Source of the DNA: Pseudoramibacter fermentans
GTDB taxonomy: Bacteria; Bacillota; Clostridia; Eubacteriales; Eubacteriaceae
Direction of reading: 5' to 3'
Length of the DNA stretch: 64,000 nucleotides
Assembly: GCA_009493725.1 (NCBI GenBank)
Contig: VOGB01000003.1
Span: forward strand, 124,001-188,000
Shown: piece after piece, positions 50,385 through 61,200 of the stretch
Position numbering within the stretch: position 1 is the stretch's first letter
How the letters are laid out: every line of letters begins with the position of its first letter
Made by a program: the position numbers and the translations under genes
The notes under the pieces: model-generated
What the model saw: the letters and a program-made list of their open reading frames with translations, nothing else
What the model was told of the DNA's origin: nothing
The model's database searches: none

Positions 50385-52034
50385 ATGCACACCTACAGGG
50401 CCGAATGTTTCGGCCAGTTTATGTTGACAGACGGAGAGGTCACGCTGACCCAAGAGGAAATGCGGTCGGACCGGCTGCTCAACCTCCTCTCCTTTCTGAT
50501 CGTCAACCGGAAGCGGAATCCGAGCATCGAGGAAATCGGCAATGCCGTCTGCGGCGAGGATTCGGAACAAAGCGGGGCCAGCGTGATCAAAAACCTCGTG
50601 TGGCGGATGCGCAAGCTGCTGAAAAGCAAGTGGCCGGACGAGCAATTCATCCTCACCTTCCGCGGGGGCTACAAGCTGAACCCGGAATTGAAGGTCACCA
50701 CCGATTACGAGGAAATGGAAGATTTGATTCAGCGGGCGGGACAGTCCGAAGTGGTCGAGGAAAAGGCGGCCCTGCTGAATCAGGCCTTTGAGACCTACAA
50801 AGGGCGGTTTTTGGTCGGCTGCGAAACCGAGCGCTGGGCCGCGAACCTCGCCGTGTATTACCAAAACGGCGCGGTCGCGGTCGCAAAACGCCTTGCCGCC
50901 CTGTACGAAAGCCTCGGCGCCTACGAAGAGGTGGAACGGGTGGTCCACCGCGCGACGGCGGAGGACGCGCTGGATGAGGCCCTGTGGACGATTTTGATCC
51001 GCAGCTACGGGGAAGCCGGCAAAATGCAGAAGGCGGAGGAAACCTTTCACCAGGTGTCCGATTCGCTGTACAACGCGCTGGGCATCGGGCCGTCGCCTGA
51101 GCTCAGCGGCGCCTACCAGTCGGCGCTGAACCAGATGCACAGCGACGTGGCCGGCGTCGAGACGGTGATGAAGCAGTTCGACGAAACCGACGAGCCCGCC
51201 GGCGCTTTTTTCTGCGAGATCGGCGTGTTCAGAAAAATTTACAAGCTCAGCGCCAGACGGATCAGCCGGTTCGGCTTCCCGGTGCACATGGCACTGATCA
51301 CCCTCGACCTGAAAGAGGGCAAGACCGGCGCCGACGCCAACGCGGTAATCGATCAGGGCATGACGCTGATGAAGGACTGCATCCTGCACACGCTGAGAAC
51401 CGGGGACGTGGTGGCCCGCTACAGCCGCACCCAATTCGTCGTGCTGCTGCCGGCCTGCCAGTACGAGACCGGCGAGGCCGCCATCAACCGCGTCTTCGCC
51501 CGATTTGACAAACACAAGGAAAGCAAGCGGTACCGCCGTTATTTTACCTTGCGGGAAATGTCGGGAACCGCGAAAGCGACGGCATTTCCCGCTCATAACA
51601 TGGACAGCGCGTCGGCGCTGCGGGTCTGCGTGGACGCCGTGGAAGCGGGCGGCGATTTCAGCGGCCACATCACCGGCGTCGCGGTGAGAACGCCGGTGCA
51701 TTTCAAGAGCGCGGTCGCCTTCATCCGGGCGGTCAACACCATTCTGGACGAATTGGGGCGGCCCCAGGCCAACGCCATTCTGCGGACTTTCAAGACGGGC
51801 AAGAACGAGGAGGCGCCGACGAGCTGGCAGTACGCGCCGGCGGTCTACCATTCGGCCAAAGCCATCCAGCAGGACACCGGAGCCCTGAAAACTTTGGATA
51901 TCCTGTTTGTGACCCGGAGCAACAACACCTGGCAAGGCACGCTGTACGACGACAGCGGCCAGGAAGCCGCCTTTTCCAGCGAGCTGGACCTGGTAGCCCA
52001 GATGAAAAAAATGACGGATCAACCGCAGGCGTAA
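50385..52034 (+). CDS. BTAD-type regulator with degenerate GGDEF and C-terminal TWQG domain
   Basis: The 549-residue protein starts with an OmpR-like winged helix (about 1-100, ending FRGGYKLNP), followed by a bacterial transcriptional activation domain of helical repeats (about 105-250). Next comes a region like a GGDEF domain (about 270-400) whose active loop is YSRTQF (346-351), so it cannot make cyclic-di-GMP. The last 46 residues (LFVTRSNNTWQGTL...) match the 62-residue protein encoded next. It is fourteen bases after the ATPase gene and probably regulates the pilus-like operon. AAAGGAG selects the start. Confidence 0.75.
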   Translation: MHTYRAECFGQFMLTDGEVTLTQEEMRSDRLLNLLSFLIVNRKRNPSIEEIGNAVCGEDSEQSGASVIKNLVWRMRKLLKSKWPDEQFILTFRGGYKLNPELKVTTDYEEMEDLIQRAGQSEVVEEKAALLNQAFETYKGRFLVGCETERWAANLAVYYQNGAVAVAKRLAALYESLGAYEEVERVVHRATAEDALDEALWTILIRSYGEAGKMQKAEETFHQVSDSLYNALGIGPSPELSGAYQSALNQMHSDVAGVETVMKQFDETDEPAGAFFCEIGVFRKIYKLSARRISRFGFPVHMALITLDLKEGKTGADANAVIDQGMTLMKDCILHTLRTGDVVARYSRTQFVVLLPACQYETGEAAINRVFARFDKHKESKRYRRYFTLREMSGTAKATAFPAHNMDSASALRVCVDAVEAGGDFSGHITGVAVRTPVHFKSAVAFIRAVNTILDELGRPQANAILRTFKTGKNEEAPTSWQYAPAVYHSAKAIQQDTGALKTLDILFVTRSNNTWQGTLYDDSGQEAAFSSELDLVAQMKKMTDQPQA

Positions 52035-52144
52035 GACCTTGTTGAGACCAAAACCGGCTAGGATAGGTATAGACGTAAACGATCAACAACGGGGGCAGAG
52101 ACAGACGTCTCGGCTAGTGAATTTGCTATAGAGAAGAGGATATT

Positions 52145-52333
52145 ATGAATTCGTTCATCATTGATGTGCTGGAAACTCGGAACCAGACCTGGCAGGGCAC
52201 GGTGACCTGGGTCGGCAGCGACGAAAAAAAGAAGTTCCGCAGCGTGCTCGAGCTGGTCTCGCTGATCGACTCCGTTGTCGGCGAAGACCGGCCTGAGTTC
52301 GAGGTCCACAGCCAGCCAGACGACGACCAGTGA
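52145..52333 (+). CDS. Free-standing TWQG-domain small protein
   Basis: The 62-residue protein contains VLETRNQTWQGTVTW and FRSVLELVSLIDSVV, which align with TRSNNTWQGTLYD and FSSELDLVAQMKKM at the end of the preceding regulator. I recall similar short domains as unnamed proteins in Clostridia; the function is not known to me. GAAGAGG precedes the ATG. It may bind the same partner as the regulator's C-terminus, for example as competitor or antagonist (inference). Confidence 0.7.
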   Translation: MNSFIIDVLETRNQTWQGTVTWVGSDEKKKFRSVLELVSLIDSVVGEDRPEFEVHSQPDDDQ

Positions 52334-52364
52334 GGGCCGGCAGCGCACAGAACAATAAAAAAAC

Positions 52365-52414
52365 AAAAAGCAGAGGCTTTGCGTCGAATCGTGACGCAGC
52401 GCCTCTGCTTTTTT
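52365..52414. terminator. Bidirectional terminator between convergent operons
   Basis: AAAAAGCAGAGGC and GCGTC pair with GACGC and GCCTCTGCTTTTTT. T-runs follow on either strand, so it serves both the TWQG gene and the leftward membrane-protein gene ending at 52422. Confidence 0.9.
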
Positions 52415-52421
52415 GATGCGG

Positions 52422-53213
52422 TTAATCGGCGGTGTCGACCTCGGTGTGGAGGGTTCGGACGCCTCGGCCAAGGGTCCGGACGGTGACGGTCAGGCGGCCA
52501 CTTGCCGTCGGCAGCAGGGTATAGGTGTGCCGGCCTTCCTGCATGATCGGCACGGAATGGCCGTTTTGGGACGCTGTGACCGAGCGCACCGGCAGCACGG
52601 CGTTGACAGTCAGGGTGTAGGCCGGCTGGCCGGTAAAGGGGCTGACGCTGTCGGCCTTGGTGAGGGTGCCCTTGGGATTTAAGAAGAGGAGCGGGCCCAT
52701 CACGAGGAGGACGACGGCGAAAACGATGAGCCACCGAAAGGCGGCGGCCTTCTGCTTCAGATAGACGTCGTAGGCGTCGAGACAGGCCAGGGGGACAGTG
52801 TTTTCCGGCAGGCGCAGCCGGTCGAGGAGATCGATCAGCATCACCTCCGCTTCGTCCCCGCTCAGGCAGGGCCGGGGCCGCTTGTCCCGCCTCGGAGCCG
52901 GGCGGTCCGGCGCGGTGACGTATTGGAAGATCCGCATCTCGATGTGGTGCAGGGCCGCGGCGGCCTCCGCCGGCGTGTGGATTTGGCCGGCGTCCTGGAC
53001 GAACAGGACGTAGAGCTTTGCGACGCAGTCCTGAACGAGGTAGGCGCTGCCCAGAGCGCGGTAGAAATCCCGGTAGATTTGATCGGCGGTGAGGGCGTAG
53101 AACGCGGCGAAGGCGTTGCTGTCCCGGTTCTGGATGCCGTCGATCAGATGCTGGACGTAGGCGGCGTTTCGTTTGGCGCTCAGCGCGTGAAAGGGGCGGA
53201 AGGGGCTAGACAT
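52422..53213 (-). CDS. Sigma-region-2-like membrane protein
   Basis: The 263-residue protein has an N-terminal segment like region 2 of ECF sigma factors (IQNRDSNAFAAFYALTADQIYRDFYRALGSAYLVQDCVAKLYVLFV), an Arg-rich link, a membrane helix (about residues 156-175) and an extracytoplasmic C-terminus of some 85 residues with beta-like VTASQNGHSVPIM. No region 4 is visible. It could be a membrane-tethered sigma-like or anti-sigma-like signalling protein. GGAGG six bases before the ATG at 53213 selects this start. It overlaps the upstream degenerate GGDEF gene by eight bases. Confidence 0.6.
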   Translation of the reverse strand: MSSPFRPFHALSAKRNAAYVQHLIDGIQNRDSNAFAAFYALTADQIYRDFYRALGSAYLVQDCVAKLYVLFVQDAGQIHTPAEAAAALHHIEMRIFQYVTAPDRPAPRRDKRPRPCLSGDEAEVMLIDLLDRLRLPENTVPLACLDAYDVYLKQKAAAFRWLIVFAVVLLVMGPLLFLNPKGTLTKADSVSPFTGQPAYTLTVNAVLPVRSVTASQNGHSVPIMQEGRHTYTLLPTASGRLTVTVRTLGRGVRTLHTEVDTAD

Positions 53214-53913
53214 GGGCATCCTCCTGGTCGTCCGCCGACAGGGTGTGCCGTTCATCGGCGGGGTTCAGCCGGCGGTTGGCCGCCGCGATCAGCGTCACGA
53301 TGTCCTGGCGCTGCGCCGGGTCGTTGAAGGCCGCGCCGACGGTGTAGTGGATCGGCGGGTGGCCGAGCTGGCGGTTGTACTGGGCGATTTTGTCATCGAT
53401 GCGCTTGAGAAAGGCGGCGATGTCCTTCCGTGATAGGTCTTCGGACATGGCGGCGAAGCGGCTGCCGCCGTTGCGCGCCACGAAGAAATCGTCGAGGGCG
53501 GCGAGATTGAGGATGATGGAAAAGCGCTTCAAGGCCTCGTTGCCGCCGGATCGGCCGTACTGCTGGTTGATGGCCTTGATGTTGGTGAGCTCGAAGGCGA
53601 TGCAGGCGAAATCCGGCGGCAGGGTCTGCCCGTCGAACTTGTCCAGAAGGGCGTCGATGCTGCGGCGGTTCGCGATTTTCGAGACCGGGTCGGCGTTCAG
53701 CGCCTTCAGCATGTTTTCGTAGGCCTGCTGCTGCTCGGCGAACAGGGAGAAATCTAGAAAGATAAACAGAAAGGACAGGGCGAGGGTGCCCCACAGGAGC
53801 AGGATCACGCTGTGACGGCTGCCGCCCCGCAGGATGATGACGACCGCGGAGAGGGCGGCGATCACCAGGAAAAGCACAAGCTGAATGGTTTTGATCGTAT
53901 CGATTTTTTTCAT
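53206..53913 (-). CDS. Membrane protein with degenerate GGDEF domain
   Basis: The 235-residue protein has two membrane helices (about 8-28 and 36-57) and a GGDEF-like domain opening with DPVSKIANRRSID. The active loop is NGGSRF (148-153) in place of GGDEF, and the first metal-binding segment reads FELTNIKAINQQYG, lacking the Asp. It is probably catalytically dead and may act as receptor or scaffold. The BTAD regulator across the convergent terminator has another dead GGDEF-like domain. It is first gene of a leftward pair. Confidence 0.75.
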   Translation of the reverse strand: MKKIDTIKTIQLVLFLVIAALSAVVIILRGGSRHSVILLLWGTLALSFLFIFLDFSLFAEQQQAYENMLKALNADPVSKIANRRSIDALLDKFDGQTLPPDFACIAFELTNIKAINQQYGRSGGNEALKRFSIILNLAALDDFFVARNGGSRFAAMSEDLSRKDIAAFLKRIDDKIAQYNRQLGHPPIHYTVGAAFNDPAQRQDIVTLIAAANRRLNPADERHTLSADDQEDAHV

Positions 53914-54149
53914 GAGACCGCTCCTGAAATGGGATATTTGTCATAAAAATTAAAAAATTTTAATTTTTTTAATGGCGTTGTGACTTTTGTGAGACGGGGG
54001 CCCGCTATACTGAAATCAAACATAATTGATTGAACTGTCTGCCGTTTTCATTCAACCGCGCCTGACAAAAGGCTATCCATATTATATCACGATTGAGGGG
54101 AAATGGCACGACGGACCGAGGGCGGAAGGCCCATTACAGGAGGCAGAAC
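53914..54149. promoter_or_regulatory. Divergent intergenic region with AT-rich dyad
   Basis: Between the leftward GGDEF-like gene and the rightward signal peptidase gene. AATTAAAAAATTTTAATT (about 53946-53965) forms an AT-rich dyad near the leftward start. No cyclic-di-GMP riboswitch was recognised. Promoter hexamers are not convincing. Confidence 0.3.
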
Positions 54150-54701
54150 ATGACTGAAAAACTGCACGATTTCCAAGTGGCGTTTCACACGCCGCCCCCA
54201 GAGACGCCGACGGACGGTTTCGTCCGAAAGAGCAGAGCGCTGCACCTCGTCAGCGGGGTGATCGCCGCAGCGGCCATTGTCGCCGCGGTCATGTGCTTCG
54301 TCCTCGGCGCCGCCAGGGTGAGCGGCAATTCGATGGCCCCGGCCTACCGAGACGGCACGTTCGTCTGGTTTGTGAGAGGCGGCAGCACCTTCAGCCGCGG
54401 CACTGTCGTGTCGGTCACGATGCCGAGCGGCGACCACTACATCAAGCGGGTGGTGGCTGGGCCCGGGGACACCGTTGACATCGCGGACGGCAAATTGATC
54501 GTCAACGGCAAGACGGTCGACGAGCCCTACGCGAGAGGCCGAACCGAACGGCAGGCGGACGGCCTGATGGTCTACCCCTACAAGCTGCCGGCGTCCAAAT
54601 ATTTCGTCCTCGGGGACAACCGGGCACACTCCGCAGATTCCCGAATTTTCGGACCGGTGTCCGCGGCGCAGATCCAAGGGCGCATTGTCAGCACGAAGTA
54701 A
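54150..54701 (+). CDS. lepB: Signal peptidase I
   Basis: The 183-residue protein has one membrane helix (about 34-54) and the S26 signal peptidase boxes: GNSMAPAYRDGT with the catalytic Ser, YIKRVVAGPGDTV with the catalytic Lys, and LGDNRAHSADSRIFGPV. It cleaves signal peptides on the outer membrane face. AGGAGG six bases before the ATG fixes the start. It lies upstream of two tiny membrane proteins and a giant exported protein, which suggests a dedicated processing role, though a general one is possible. Confidence 0.9.
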   Translation: MTEKLHDFQVAFHTPPPETPTDGFVRKSRALHLVSGVIAAAAIVAAVMCFVLGAARVSGNSMAPAYRDGTFVWFVRGGSTFSRGTVVSVTMPSGDHYIKRVVAGPGDTVDIADGKLIVNGKTVDEPYARGRTERQADGLMVYPYKLPASKYFVLGDNRAHSADSRIFGPVSAAQIQGRIVSTK

Positions 54702-54757
54702 ACGATTTCTAATCAAGATAGAGAGCTGCAGAAAGCTCACAGGAGAGGAGAAAAACC

Positions 54758-54988
54758 ATGATTCAAGCCTATTACACCTTTTGTCACGAGACTTTGAATA
54801 TCCACATGTACACCATTCCGCTGATTGTCGCGGGCGCCCTGGCGATCCTGTTCGGACTGCTGCATTGGCGCAAACAGAAAAAACGTGAAGACGAATTTGA
54901 AGACAAAATGGAAGAAAAATACCGCGATGCGGATAACGGCACGGCGCAGGACGGCGCCAAGCAGAACAGTGATCCGCTGTTCTTTTAA
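54758..54988 (+). CDS. Small single-span membrane protein
   Basis: The 76-residue protein has one membrane helix (about 18-36) and a charged cytoplasmic tail rich in Lys/Glu/Asp (HWRKQKKREDEFEDKMEEKY), likely a short coiled coil. No family is recognised. GAGAGGAG precedes the ATG. With the next gene it forms a pair of similar layout between signal peptidase and the giant surface protein, perhaps export accessories (inference). Confidence 0.65.
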   Translation: MIQAYYTFCHETLNIHMYTIPLIVAGALAILFGLLHWRKQKKREDEFEDKMEEKYRDADNGTAQDGAKQNSDPLFF

Positions 54989-55006
54989 CCAATTGGGAGG
55001 ATGAGT

Positions 55007-55195
55007 ATGAAATTTTTGATGCAGCACACCCAGGTCGATTTTGACATCTGGGCTTTGTTGACGTTTATCGTTTTGGTCTGTGCCATTGTGATCCTCATCG
55101 TGCGCAAGCTGAAGATGAAGGAGATCAAGGACGACCTGCAGGATCAGATTGACGATCAGGACCAGCGCCGTGTCCACACGACGCAGGACGGATAG
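55007..55195 (+). CDS. Small single-span membrane protein
   Basis: The 62-residue protein has one membrane helix (about 14-34) followed by a charged tail (RKLKMKEIKDDLQDQIDDQDQ), the same layout as the preceding small protein. GGGAGG serves the second of two in-frame ATG codons, at 55007. Function unknown. It is 26 bases upstream of the giant protein gene and likely in the same operon. Confidence 0.6.
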   Translation: MKFLMQHTQVDFDIWALLTFIVLVCAIVILIVRKLKMKEIKDDLQDQIDDQDQRRVHTTQDG

Positions 55196-55221
55196 ATCAT
55201 AAGTGAAAGGAGAACGCTTTT

Positions 55222-58200
55222 ATGAAGACCTTTAAGAAACAGAGCTACAAGAAGACGAAAAACGTCAGAAAATGGGTTGCGCTGTTCCTCACTTTGGCCA
55301 TGGTTGCGACCAGCGGCCTGATCACGACAGCGCAGAACCTTTTCGGCGCGGACGAAGACGTCTACAACGCAGCTCAGGAACAAGCGCAGACGGTTGCGGC
55401 CGACAGCGCTGCAGCAAACAGCACGGCGGCAGCTCCGAGCGCTTCGACCGACAGCGCCGAAAACAATGCGGCGGCGGCTCAGAGCACCCCGCCTCAGAGC
55501 GCGGCTTCTGCTTCTGAACCGGCAGCGGCCACATCGAATGCGGCGAGCACATCGAGCAGTCAGGCGCAAAGTGTGTCGGCCAGCGCGCCGGCGTCTTCCG
55601 ATCAGACGGCGGATTCGTCCAGCCAGACGGTTGACGTGCCGTCGATCGAAGTAGACATCCCTCAGGCGGAAGAAGAAGCTGACAAAAAACCGGCACAGTC
55701 TTTCAGCAGAACCGCGGGCAACGGCGTGACCGTTCACGTCAGCGCACCGGAAGGCGCCCTGCCGGAAAATTCCAGCATGAGCGTCTCGGCGGTTTCCACG
55801 GGCACCGCGAAAAGCATCGCGAAATCGACTGCTTCCGGCGAGGTGAAGGATGCCGTCGGCGTCAACATCACCTTCCATAATCAGGACGGCGCAGAAATTG
55901 AACCGGAAGCCAGCGTCAGCGTCTCTATGTCGCTGAGCCATCGCCTCGACGGCGACCGCTTTGCCGTGTCGCACCAGACCGACAGCGGCAACGTCACAGC
56001 GGTTTCGGCCAGCGCCAGCGCCAGCGGCGCGAGCTTCTCCGGCAGTTCCTTCTCCATCTACGTCATCTCCGGCGTCGGCACGTCTGAAGAAAGCCCGGCG
56101 GTCGCGACGTATCAATTCCACGATTTGAGCGGCAGTGTCATCGACACTCAGAAAGTCAAGACGGGCGACACCCTGAAAAAGCCGGCCTCTCCAGAAAAGG
56201 ATGGCTACAAATTTATCGGCTGGGCGAGATCAAAAGATGCGAAAACCGCAGATTTTGACGGCTTTGGTACGGTGACAGTGAGCGCGGTGGAAACCGTGAA
56301 CCTGTACCCGGTCTTCAAAGAAGTGCATTACGTCTTCTTCATGGACAGCGCAGGCAGCGATGCGAAAGTTTCTACGACCAAAGAAGGCATCAACGGCGAC
56401 ACCATCGCGACGTCCGGCGTCAAGCTCCCGCTGAGCTCAACGGAAAGCGTCACCGGATGGTACACTGACCCGGCGCTGACCCATCCTGTGGGCGATTCGG
56501 TGACCCTCGGCACGGAAAACATCAAGCTGTATCCGAAGATTGAAAAGGGGCATTACCTGTATTTCGACGCCAAGGGCGGCACCTACATCGAGCCGCAGTT
56601 TGTCAAGGCGGACGGCCAGACGAAGGAACCGGCCGCGCCCAAACGCGCTGGCTACACTTTCAAGGGCTGGTCAGCGAGCGAAAGCGCCCAGGTGGCGACT
56701 TACACCTTTGGCGGCGGCCTGACCGAAGACACCACGATTTACGCGGTGTGGGAAGCCAAGAAAGACACCCAGTACACGGTCATTTACTGGTGGGAAAACG
56801 CCAATGACAGCGGGTATTCGTATCACGAGTCGACAGCTAAAAAGGGGCAGTCCGGCGCGACAGTCAGCACCAGCGCATTAGCCAAAACTTATGACGGCTT
56901 TACCCTGAACACGGACAAAACGAAAAAATCAGTGACGATCGCAGGCGACGGTTCCACCATCGTCAACATTTACTACGCCCGCAACACCTATTCCATTCAA
57001 TTCTACAAAGCTGAACGGAAAGGAACTTGGTTTGTACATTATGAATGGTCTGAGCTGACAGGGCTCCGGATCACCGCGAAGTACGGCGCCGATATTGCCG
57101 TCAAATGGCCGTCTGCCACCTCTAAGATTTGGGGGACGAAGAAAGGCGAGAATGGCCAGGGCGACGCACCTTATCAATCGGGGATCGCCACCATGCCCCT
57201 CGACGGCGGCGCATTCTATTACGTGAGCCAAAACGGGCGGATCACCCTGAACCTCAACTATTACGTTGAAGGGCTTGACGGCAAGTACACCCTGGACCAC
57301 ACCGATAGTTTTAAATCGAATAATACGGAATGGTCAACAACAGCTGAGGATCACTACGATATTGCGGGCTTCACTTATACGAATAATGTAAAAGATGGAT
57401 CGAAATTTGAACAGGTCACGCCTTATACTTATAAAGTTGACTTCAAGTACAGCCGCAATACCTACGACATCAATTTCATCAACGGCGACAACAAAAGGTC
57501 CGAATCCTACAAGTACGGCGCAGATATCAGCGGCGTCGATTTAAAAACAGCGCCGGAACGCCCGAGCGGCGTGCCGGAAGGCTATACCTTCGCCGGCTGG
57601 TACGACAATGAGCTTGGCGCAGGGGACCCGGTCACATTGTCCGGAACGATGCCGGCAAAGAATATCACGCTCTACGCCAAATGGGAAGCGCCGGAAGTTT
57701 CCGGGAAAGCCTACCTCGCGATTCACGGCGGCGATTCGATCTCGCTGAAAGTTGAATACGGCGGCACGATCGACGAAGGCGCGATGCCGACAGTGGTCGA
57801 CAGCGAAGGCAACGTCCTCCAGAACGGCAGCAGCCAGAAAGTCACCGTCCCCGAAGGCTACGACTGGAAGGGCTGGGCGACGAAGTCCGGCGACAGCTAC
57901 ACGCTGTACAATTTCAACACCAAGGTCCATGGCGACGTCGAGCTCTACCCCTATTACGTCAGCAACGGCAAGTACCAAGTCCAATACAGCGCGGGCGACG
58001 GCAAAGGCAGCGCCAGCGACAGCAAATGGTACGCCATTGACGCCAAGGCGGATATTCAATCGGCCAAGGGCATCACGGCGCCAACCGGTAAAGTCTTCCT
58101 GTACTGGCAGTCTGAAACCGGCGACGCTTACTACCCGGGCGATAAAATCACGATCACCGAAGCCAACGCCAAGGGCGACCACATCATCACCCTGACCGCG

Positions 58201-61200
58201 GTCTATGGCGACAAAACCGCGACGACGAGCCTGACTTATTACTCCAATTATCCGGACGACGCCATGGGTACCGACGGCAGCGCCAAGGCGCAGCAGACGG
58301 CCAACGGCGGCACCAATTTGGACAACAACACGAGACTGACAGCCCTGACCCTCGCGGGCGCTAAATTTGAAGCCCCGTTGAACTACACCTTCGACGGCTG
58401 GCAGGACGGCGACGGCAAAGACGTCGCGGCGGGCGCTGAAATCCTTGTGGACAACATCGGCGACAACAAACTTTACGCGAAGTGGAAACCGGTGCCGAAG
58501 ATCAAGATCACCGTCAAGCCGGCGGATAAATCCAAGACCTACGACGGCACCGCACTGAAAGCCGACAGCTATACCATCACCGACGGGGCTCTTGCTGACG
58601 GCGACACCCTCACCGTGACTTACAGCGGCAGCCAGACCAATGTCGGCACCGCCACCAGCCAGATCGCTTCGATTAAAGTCACCCGCGGCAGTGTAGACGT
58701 CACCCGTCTGTACGACATCACCAAGGCCACCGGCAGTCTGACTGTTAAGGCAAAGGAAGTCACCGTCAAGGCGGACGACAAAACCAAGACCTACGGCACG
58801 GCGGACCCGTCCCTCACCGTATCAGTGAGCGGCACGATCAATGGCGACCGCATTACGCACAGCATCAGCCGTGAAGACGGCGAAGCAGTCGGCACCTACA
58901 CCATCACGCCGAGCGGCGATGAAAATCAGGGCAACTACAAGGTGAAATACGAAACGGGCACCCTGACCATCACCAAGGCGGCCACCATGACCGTCACCGC
59001 GAGCGGCTACACCGGCGTCTACGACGGCGAAAGCCACGCGGCAAGCGCGAGCGCATCGGTCACCGACGGCACGACGATTTATTACAAAGTCGACGGCGGC
59101 GAATGGACGACCGAAGCGCCGAGCATCAAGAACGTCGGCGAAAAGACCGTCTCGGTCAAGGCGGAAAATGCCAATTACGAAACCGCGACCGCGAAGGCGA
59201 CGCTGAAAGTCACCCCGAAGGCGGTCACCGTCACCGCGGACAACCAGACCAAGAATTACGGCGAGGCGGATCCTGTGCTCACGGCCAAAGTCGAAGGCAC
59301 GCTGAACGGCGACAAGGTGGATTACAAGCTCAGCCGCGAAAAAGGCGAAAAGGTCGGCACCTACGCCATCACGCCGGAAGGCGACGCCGAGCAGGGCAAT
59401 TACACCGTCACCTACAAACCGGGCACCTTAACCATCGTCAAGGCGGGCACCTTGTCCGTCACGGCGACCGGCTACACGGGTGTCTACGACGGCGAAAGCC
59501 ACGCAGTCAGCGCGAGCGCATCGGTCACCGACGGCACGACGATCTATTACAAAGTCGACGGCGGCGACTGGACGACCGAAGCGCCGAGCATCAAAGATGT
59601 CGGGACGAAGACCGTCTCCGTCAAGGCGGAAAATGCCAATTACGAAACGGCGGAAACCTCTGCGACCCTCACCGTCACCAAACGGACGGTCATCATCACC
59701 TCAGGCAGCGCCGAAAAAGAATACGATGGCACCGCCCTGACCAACGACACCATCACGATCACAGGCGACGGCATTGTCGGTGACGAAATCAAGAACATCC
59801 GGGCCACCGGTTCGATCACCGAGGTTGGACACAAGTTCAACAAGATTGAATACGACCTCACGAGCGAACACTACAAAGACGGCAATTACAGCATCATCCT
59901 CAAGGCGGGGACCTTGACCGTGACGAAGAACGCGACAGCACAGATCGACGTCACCGCACACGACGCGAAGAAGGCCTACGACGGCACTGCCCTGACTCAG
60001 AGCGGCTATTCGATCACCGGCCTGCCGGAAGGCTTTACCGCTGAAGTCACCACCAAGGGCAGCATCACAAATGTCGGCACGGCGGACAACGCGGTCGACA
60101 AAGTCGTCATCAAAAAAGACGGCAAGGACGTGACTGACTACTTCACTCGCATCACGAAGACCAAGGGCACCCTGACCGTCACCAAGCGGGAAGTCACCCT
60201 GACCTCCGAAAGTGCGTCCAAAGTTTACGACGGCACCGCCCTGACGAAACCGGACGTCAGCATCACGGGCAGCTTTGTAGACGGCGAAGTGACGGGCATC
60301 AAGGCCACCGGTTCGATCACCAAGGTCGGCGAGGTCACAAACACGATCTCCTACACGACTCAGCCCGGCTTTGACGAAAAGAATTACACGATCACCATTA
60401 AAGAAGGCAAGCTGAAAGTCACCAAGGTTCCGGCGACAACCGCCAGCGTCAGCGTCACAGCAGACAGCAGCAGCTGGACCTACGACGGCAAGACCCACAG
60501 CGACGACGGCTACACCGCGGCAGGCCTTCCTGACGATTACAAGGAAAAAGGATTCAGCGTCACGGCCACAGTCGAAGGCACGATCAAGAACGCCGGCACG
60601 GCGGACAACACCGTCAAGAGCGCGGCGATCGTGTACAAGGGCGAAGACGTAACCGATCAGTTCGAAGCGCCGATCACCAAGAACAACGGCACCCTGACGG
60701 TGGCACCGAGATCCGTCACGGTTGAAAGTGCGAGCGACTCTAAAGTGTTCGACGGCAAACCGCTGACCAATTCGAAAGTGACCATCGGCGGCGACGGATT
60801 TGTAGACGGTGAAGTCAAAGTCACAGCCATCGGCAGCATTACTAAGGCCGGCTCGACCGCGAACACCATCGAATACCAGAACCTCGGCAGCTTCAACAAA
60901 GCCAATTACAGCATCAAAGAAACCCTCGGCACCCTGACGGTGACGAAAAAAGCCAACGCCGTGACGATTACGGCGAAGACGGCCGACAAGCCCTACGACG
61001 GCACAGCATTGACAGCCGGCTACGACTGGACTGCGCCGGAAGGCTACACCGTCACAGCTCAAACCGACGGCAGCATCACCGACGCCGGCAAGACCGCGAA
61101 CAAGATCGCGTCTTACCAGATTCTGGATGCGGACGGCAACGACGTCACCGATCAATTCGAAGGCGTCACCGTAAGCGACGGTACCTTGAAGGTCACCAAG

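Noticed and set aside
50304..52022. 572-codon open frame on the minus strand
   Set aside because: It mirrors the BTAD regulator gene, which has a good ribosome site and clear domains. The mirror product is His/Arg/Gly-rich, as expected of an antisense shadow.
53914..54149. Possible cyclic-di-GMP riboswitch upstream of the signal peptidase gene
   Set aside because: The conserved GEMM core and its paired stems could not be found, despite the neighbouring GGDEF-like genes.
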